37,612 nucleotides of DNA from Clostridia bacterium. Lineage in GTDB: Bacteria; Bacillota; Clostridia; Christensenellales; Borkfalkiaceae. The notes beneath the pieces are model-generated. The model had not been told where the DNA came from and did not search any database. It saw nothing but the letters and a program-made list of their open reading frames with translations. Both the position numbers and the translations under genes were made by a program. Shown in pieces: positions 33,979 to 37,612 of this stretch. How positions within the stretch are numbered: the first letter of the stretch is position 1; the number at the start of each line of letters is the position of its first letter. The DNA lies in the NCBI GenBank assembly GCA_017626135.1, contig JAGAJI010000007.1, positions 1 to 37,612 on the forward strand, written 5' to 3'.

Positions 33979-35139
33979 ATGAAGAAATTTTTTACGAGTG
34001 AAAGCGTTACCGAGGGACATCCCGATAAAGTATGCGACAACATTTCCGACGGCTTGTTGGACGCGATTCTGACCGTCGACCCCAACGCCCGTACGGCGAT
34101 TGAGTGCGCGGCGGCGTTCGATACCCTGCTCATTATGGGGGAAGTCACCACGACGGCGCAGATTGATTACGAGGCGAAAGCGCGCGAGATTATCCGTGAA
34201 ATCGGTTACGATTTCGGTACGTTCGCGTACGATAAATGCAAGATCATCGTGGCGATCCATACGCAGTCGCCCGATATCGCGATGGGCGTCAACGCGTCCA
34301 TGGAACGCAAGGCAGGCGGCGACGAAGCCGACCAGATCGGCGCAGGCGACCAGGGCATGATGTTCGGGTACGCCGTGAAGGAGACGAAGGAGCTCATGCC
34401 CCTTACGATGTCCTTGGCACACCGCATGGCAAAGCGCCTCACCACCGTGCGCAAGGAAGGGATCTTGCCCTATCTTCGTCCGGACGGCAAGACGCAGGTG
34501 ACGGTGGAATACCGCGACGGTATCGCAAAGCGGGTGGATACGGTTGTCGTTTCCGCGCAGCACGATTCCGAAGTCACGCAGGAGCGCATTCGCGAAGATA
34601 TCAAAAAGTACGTCATCGACGAAATCATTCCCGCCAAACTCATGGATAAAAATACGAAGATTTACGTCAACCCCACGGGCAGATTCGAGATCGGCGGCCC
34701 CGAAGGGGACAGCGGACTTACGGGCAGAAAGATCGTCGTGGATACCTACGGCGGCAGATGCGCGCACGGCGGCGGTGCATTCTCGGGCAAGGACGCGACG
34801 AAAGTGGACAGAAGCGCGGCGTACTATTGCCGTTACATCGCCAAAAACCTCGTGGCGGCAGGGCTTGCGGACGAGCTGGAAATTCAGGTGGCGTACGCCA
34901 TCGGGGTAGCCAACCCTGTCTCCGTGTTCGTTGATTCCCACGGCACGGGGAAAGTCACGGACGAGCGTCTGGCGGAGATCGTCATGAAGGAATTCGATCT
35001 TCGTCCTTACTCCATCATCAAGTCCTTGGATTTGAGAAAACCCGTGTTCAGAAAGACGGCGGCGTACGGGCATTTCGGCTACAAAGGCTTCTCCTGGGAG
35101 CGCACGGACAAAGTGGACGATTTGAAGAAATATTTGTAA
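33979..35139 (+). CDS. metK: S-adenosylmethionine synthetase
   Basis: A 386-residue enzyme that makes SAM from methionine and ATP. The signature hexapeptide region [12 protein letters not shown] and the P-loop-like [18 protein letters not shown] are present, with [13 protein letters not shown] at the N-terminus and the terminal YGHFG. AAAGAGG lies 6 nt before the ATG at 33979. A GTG at 33961 is in frame but is before the ribosome site. It is divergent from the radical SAM gene. Confidence 0.97.
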   Translation: MKKFFTSESVTEGHPDKVCDNISDGLLDAILTVDPNARTAIECAAAFDTLLIMGEVTTTAQIDYEAKAREIIREIGYDFGTFAYDKCKIIVAIHTQSPDIAMGVNASMERKAGGDEADQIGAGDQGMMFGYAVKETKELMPLTMSLAHRMAKRLTTVRKEGILPYLRPDGKTQVTVEYRDGIAKRVDTVVVSAQHDSEVTQERIREDIKKYVIDEIIPAKLMDKNTKIYVNPTGRFEIGGPEGDSGLTGRKIVVDTYGGRCAHGGGAFSGKDATKVDRSAAYYCRYIAKNLVAAGLADELEIQVAYAIGVANPVSVFVDSHGTGKVTDERLAEIVMKEFDLRPYSIIKSLDLRKPVFRKTAAYGHFGYKGFSWERTDKVDDLKKYL

Positions 35140-35141
35140 TT

Positions 35142-35166
35142 CGGGCATACCATGTATGCGTTGAAA
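35142..35166 (+). repeat. Dispersed repeat copy after metK
   Basis: CGGGCATACCATGTATGCGT then TGAAA. It contains the perfect small hairpin GCATAC-CAT-GTATGC. It lies between the metK stop and the terminator. Confidence 0.9.
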
Positions 35167-35169
35167 TAG

Positions 35170-35197
35170 AAAACGGAGCTTTTCAGCTCCGTTTTTT
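35170..35197. terminator. Bidirectional metK/asnA terminator
   Basis: 11-bp arms (35170-35180 and 35185-35195) with a 4-nt loop; TTTTTT on the + side, and TTTTCTATTT on the minus side. Confidence 0.9.
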
Positions 35198-35206
35198 CGT
35201 GACGTT

Positions 35207-36214
35207 TTACAGCAATACGATACCGTTTTCCTTGCAGATTTTTTTTGTCTCCTCGTCCCACAGGGAGACCTGCACTTCCCCGATGTGCGCCTTGTCCAAA
35301 AGGAGCATCGAAAGCCGTGATTGCCCGATGCCTCCGCCCATCGTCAGGGGGAGCTCTCCGTTTAAGAGCGCCTTGTGGAAGGGGAGCGCTCTGCGGTCGT
35401 TTGCGTTGGCTTTTTCAAGCTGTTCATCCAACGATTTTTCGTCGACGCGGATCCCCATGGAGGAGATTTCAAACGCACAACCTAATCGTTCGTTCCAGAA
35501 GAGAATGTCGCCGTTGAGCTTCCAGTCGTCGTAGTCGGGGGCTCTGCCGTCGTGCGGCTTGCCCGATTTCAGTTTATCCCCGATCTGCATGATAAACGCC
35601 GTCTTGTGCTCCTTCAAATAGGCGTTTTCCCGTTCTTTGCTCGTCAAAGTAGGGTACAAATCTTCCAGCTCCTGCGCGGTGATGAAGCTCACGTTGCGTT
35701 GTAGATCCACGTTGAGCTGCGGATAGCGGCATTTGAGGAAATCGAGGGTGTCGCAAATGGCGCCGACGATACCCTGCACCACCTTTTTGAGGTAATCTTC
35801 CGTCCGCGTTTCGCGCGTGATAATCTTTTCCCAGTCCCATTGATCGGTGTAGACGGAGTGCAAATTGTCCATCTCCTCGTCGCGACGAATGGCGTTCATA
35901 TCCGTGTACAGCCCTTCGCCCTCGGAAAATCCGTACGTAGCGAGTGCCATGCGTTTCCATTTCGCCAAAGAGTGTACGACGACCGCCTCCGTCCCCGTCT
36001 CTTTAAGGTCAAACCGCACGGGGCGCTCGACGCCGTTCAAATCGTCGTTCAGACCCGTCGTCGGATCGACGAACAGGGGCGCGGAGACTCGCTTTAAGTT
36101 CAAAGCAAGACACAGGCGTTCTTCAAAAGTACGCTTCAACAGCCCGATCGCCGTCTGCGTGTCGTACATATTCAAAACCGATTGATAGCCTTTCGGCACG
36201 ATGACTTTACTCAT
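35207..36214 (-). CDS. asnA: Aspartate-ammonia ligase (asparagine synthetase A)
   Basis: A 335-residue class II aminoacyl-tRNA-synthetase-like enzyme that makes asparagine from aspartate, ammonia and ATP. The sequence matches AsnA throughout: RVSAPLFVDPTTGLNDDLNG, VHSLAKWKRMAL, LYTDMNAIRRDEEMDNLHSV, VDQWDWEK-type (TDQWDWEKII) and the terminal TMGGGIGQSRLSMLLL. GAGGA lies 6 nt before the ATG at 36214. The promoter leader is only about 40 nt, so no T-box is present. Confidence 0.97.
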   Translation of the reverse strand: MSKVIVPKGYQSVLNMYDTQTAIGLLKRTFEERLCLALNLKRVSAPLFVDPTTGLNDDLNGVERPVRFDLKETGTEAVVVHSLAKWKRMALATYGFSEGEGLYTDMNAIRRDEEMDNLHSVYTDQWDWEKIITRETRTEDYLKKVVQGIVGAICDTLDFLKCRYPQLNVDLQRNVSFITAQELEDLYPTLTSKERENAYLKEHKTAFIMQIGDKLKSGKPHDGRAPDYDDWKLNGDILFWNERLGCAFEISSMGIRVDEKSLDEQLEKANANDRRALPFHKALLNGELPLTMGGGIGQSRLSMLLLDKAHIGEVQVSLWDEETKKICKENGIVLL

Positions 36215-36258
36215 AGTTTTCCTCACTTAATCTCCCACTTTTTGGAATTTGTTCTTTC

Positions 36259-36287
36259 ATTATAACATATTCCCCGCCTTTTGTCAA
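36259..36287 (-). promoter_or_regulatory. asnA promoter
   Basis: On the minus strand TTGACA (36287-36282), 17 bp, TATAAT (36264-36259): a perfect match. Confidence 0.9.
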
Positions 36288-36564
36288 CGATATTTTCAAT
36301 CACAAATATCTTTGGTATCACCATTTTTAATCGATGGTATAAGGAGATTGTATATCAAAAAATGAGTATGCAGAAGGTAATGCAAAAACGTATAAAATCG
36401 CGTGCTGTTTTTCTTAAATCGAGAAGAAAAGCATTATATATATTGTAAAAGAGCATAAGCGGCGACGTAGGAAGGATTTATATTTATTCATAGAAAAGAA
36501 TGTAATAATTTTCGTAAAAAGATGAAAAAGTGAAAAAATTTTTTCCATTTTGTGACAAATTTTG
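36288..36564. other. AT-rich intergenic stretch without a supported gene
   Basis: Between the asnA promoter and the lipoprotein promoter. It holds a possible 28-codon frame at 36362-36448 with AAGGAG 15 nt upstream, too far to be convincing, and a weak ACCAT/ATGGT hairpin. Nothing else recognised. Confidence 0.6.
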
Positions 36565-36593
36565 TTGACGACAAAATTTAATCGTGTTATAAT
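36565..36593 (+). promoter_or_regulatory. Promoter of the CxxC-repeat lipoprotein
   Basis: TTGACG (36565-36570), 17 bp, TATAAT (36588-36593). A small GAGGA/TCCTC hairpin and AAAGGAGG (36651-36658) follow. Confidence 0.88.
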
Positions 36594-36668
36594 ATATAAA
36601 GATAGAGGAAGGACTCCTCGTTTACTTTTCGAAAAAAATTTGTTTAATATAAAGGAGGACAAAAAAGA

Positions 36669-37612
36669 ATGAAAAAGTTTTTCAAGAACTTGGCCATGGC
36701 TTGCCTGGCGGCGCTCTCCTGCGTAGCAATCGGTTTGGGTACCGGTTGTGAAGCGGTGAATTCCGTTTTAGGTACCTTCGAAAGCTTGGGTGGCCACATC
36801 GGTAACGTTATTGACAAAGTCACGCATGAATGCGAATATAACGTTATGAAACACGACGCAGACAATCACTGGAACGAATGTGAATGCGGCGAAAAGGACG
36901 AAACGAGCGTAGCTGCGCACGTTTACGACAACGCTTGCGACACGACCTGTAACGTTTGCGGCGCAGAAAGAAAGGTTGCCGATCACGTTTACGACAACGC
37001 TTGCGACACGACCTGTAACGTTTGCGGCGCGGAAAGAAAGGTTGCCGATCACGTTTACGACAACGCTTGTGATGCAGATTGTAACGTATGTGGTGCAACC
37101 CGCACGCCTGCTGACCACGTTTACGACAACGCTTGCGACACGACCTGTAACGAATGCGGCGCAGAAAGAGAAATCACGCACGACTATTCCAAGTACGATT
37201 CTGATGAAACCAACCACTGGAAAGTATGTTCCGTATGTGGTGTGAAGGAAGAAGGCAGTGAAGCGGCTCATACGGGCGGTGAAGCTACGGCAACCGAACA
37301 GGCAAAATGTGAAGTTTGCGGAGCTCCTTACGGGAAAACCCTTCCTTACGTAACCGCTGCTCTGACGCTCGACGGAGACGCAACGAACGTGACCATTCCC
37401 GCAGGCAAGTATGCGCAGGTATCGGTCAACACCATGTTTGAAACGATCATGCTCAGCTTTGAAGGCAACGTCACGGTCACCGTAAACGGTGAAGAAGTAG
37501 AAAACGGCGCAATTGTAGAATACAACGTCAGATTGGGGACGAGCATCGTCGTTACCCCCGTGGACGCAACGGCAGAAACGGTTGCAACGATCAAAGCTTC
37601 TACGTACGTAGA
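36669..37612 (+). CDS. Secreted lipoprotein-like surface protein with CxxC repeats, 3'-truncated
   Basis: The frame runs off the window end (314 codons seen). AAAGGAGG lies 10 nt before the ATG. The N-terminus is a signal peptide (KKFFKN, hydrophobic 8-24) with candidate lipid-modified Cys at 27 (GTGC) or 18. Residues 84-171 are four 22-residue repeats (HVYDNACDTTCNVCGAERKV and variants), each with paired CxxxC/CxxC Cys that could bind zinc. Related HW.VC..CG units flank them (HWNECECGEK, HWKVCSVCGVK). A beta-sandwich region with InlB-like features follows. The repeats are known from surface proteins of gut Clostridia. A role in adhesion or matrix is inferred. Confidence 0.85.
   Translation, partial: MKKFFKNLAMACLAALSCVAIGLGTGCEAVNSVLGTFESLGGHIGNVIDKVTHECEYNVMKHDADNHWNECECGEKDETSVAAHVYDNACDTTCNVCGAERKVADHVYDNACDTTCNVCGAERKVADHVYDNACDADCNVCGATRTPADHVYDNACDTTCNECGAEREITHDYSKYDSDETNHWKVCSVCGVKEEGSEAAHTGGEATATEQAKCEVCGAPYGKTLPYVTAALTLDGDATNVTIPAGKYAQVSVNTMFETIMLSFEGNVTVTVNGEEVENGAIVEYNVRLGTSIVVTPVDATAETVATIKASTYV
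36918..37181 (+). repeat. Four 66-bp tandem coding repeats
   Basis: Units start at 36918, 36984, 37050 and 37116. Units 1 and 2 are almost identical in DNA; unit 3 has switched synonymous codons. In frame with the lipoprotein. Confidence 0.95.

Noticed and set aside
32959..35148. One 729-codon minus-strand gene covering metK
   Set aside because: The upstream half is the antisense of metK; the radical SAM protein starts at 33837.
36215..36258. T-box leader before asnA
   Set aside because: The promoter lies about 45 nt before the gene, leaving no room for a T-box.
36362..36448. 28-codon small gene
   Set aside because: The ribosome site is 15 nt away and there is no promoter or recognisable feature.

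Overview
This window looks like a chromosome segment of an anaerobic, probably gut-dwelling Clostridia (Bacillota) bacterium. The evidence is strong AGGAGG ribosome sites, many TTGACA-17-TATAAT promoters, Rho-independent terminators, an MgtE/FakA-FakB/AsnA gene set, gut-type surface proteins and pentose-using glycosidases. The genus cannot be read from the sequence. No rRNA, tRNA or CRISPR array was recognised. Both ends cut through surface-protein genes.

Layout. 1-4.1 kb: the 3' end of a secreted repeat protein, then a domain-permuted, doubly membrane-anchored GH3 glycosidase. 4.1-11.5 kb: a pentose module. A minus-strand operon xylA-xylB-GH43 faces a PocR/AraC-type regulator, followed by a transketolase with a similar promoter region. 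GH43 would release pentose, XylA and XylB would make xylulose-5-P, and transketolase would feed it into central metabolism. 11.5-14 kb: an AT-rich accessory patch with a consensus promoter, a tight four-gene operon (DUF6788-like, DUF3990 ADP-ribosyltransferase-like, two DUF3791-like), a degenerate direct-repeat array and an IS256-type transposase remnant.

14-16 kb: mgtE behind a long leader with a perfect promoter, a 35-codon upstream ORF and an intrinsic terminator, which points to an attenuator. 16-19.6 kb: an XRE/SHOCT-like pair and a TldE/TldD-type protease pair. 19.7-24.4 kb: FakA, a DegV/FakB fatty-acid-binding protein and a PlsC-like acyltransferase (exogenous fatty acid use), then an M20 amidohydrolase. 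24.4-28 kb (minus strand): a histidine-decarboxylase-like PLP enzyme, MscS and a single-pass FnIII-type protein. 28.2-36.2 kb: a membrane-anchored protein, an RHH/SPFH pair, an ABC-F ATPase, a PflX-like radical SAM protein, metK and asnA. 36.6 kb to the end: a lipoprotein with four 66-bp CxxC repeats.

The most unusual signal is a family of 17-25 bp dispersed repeats. Two sub-types share a TATGCGTTGAA end but differ at the other end. They lie between genes, inside terminators and in frame inside coding regions. The second is the DUF3990/DUF3791 operon, a candidate toxin-antitoxin or defence module. The third is the mgtE leader, which does not match the M-box consensus as I know it.
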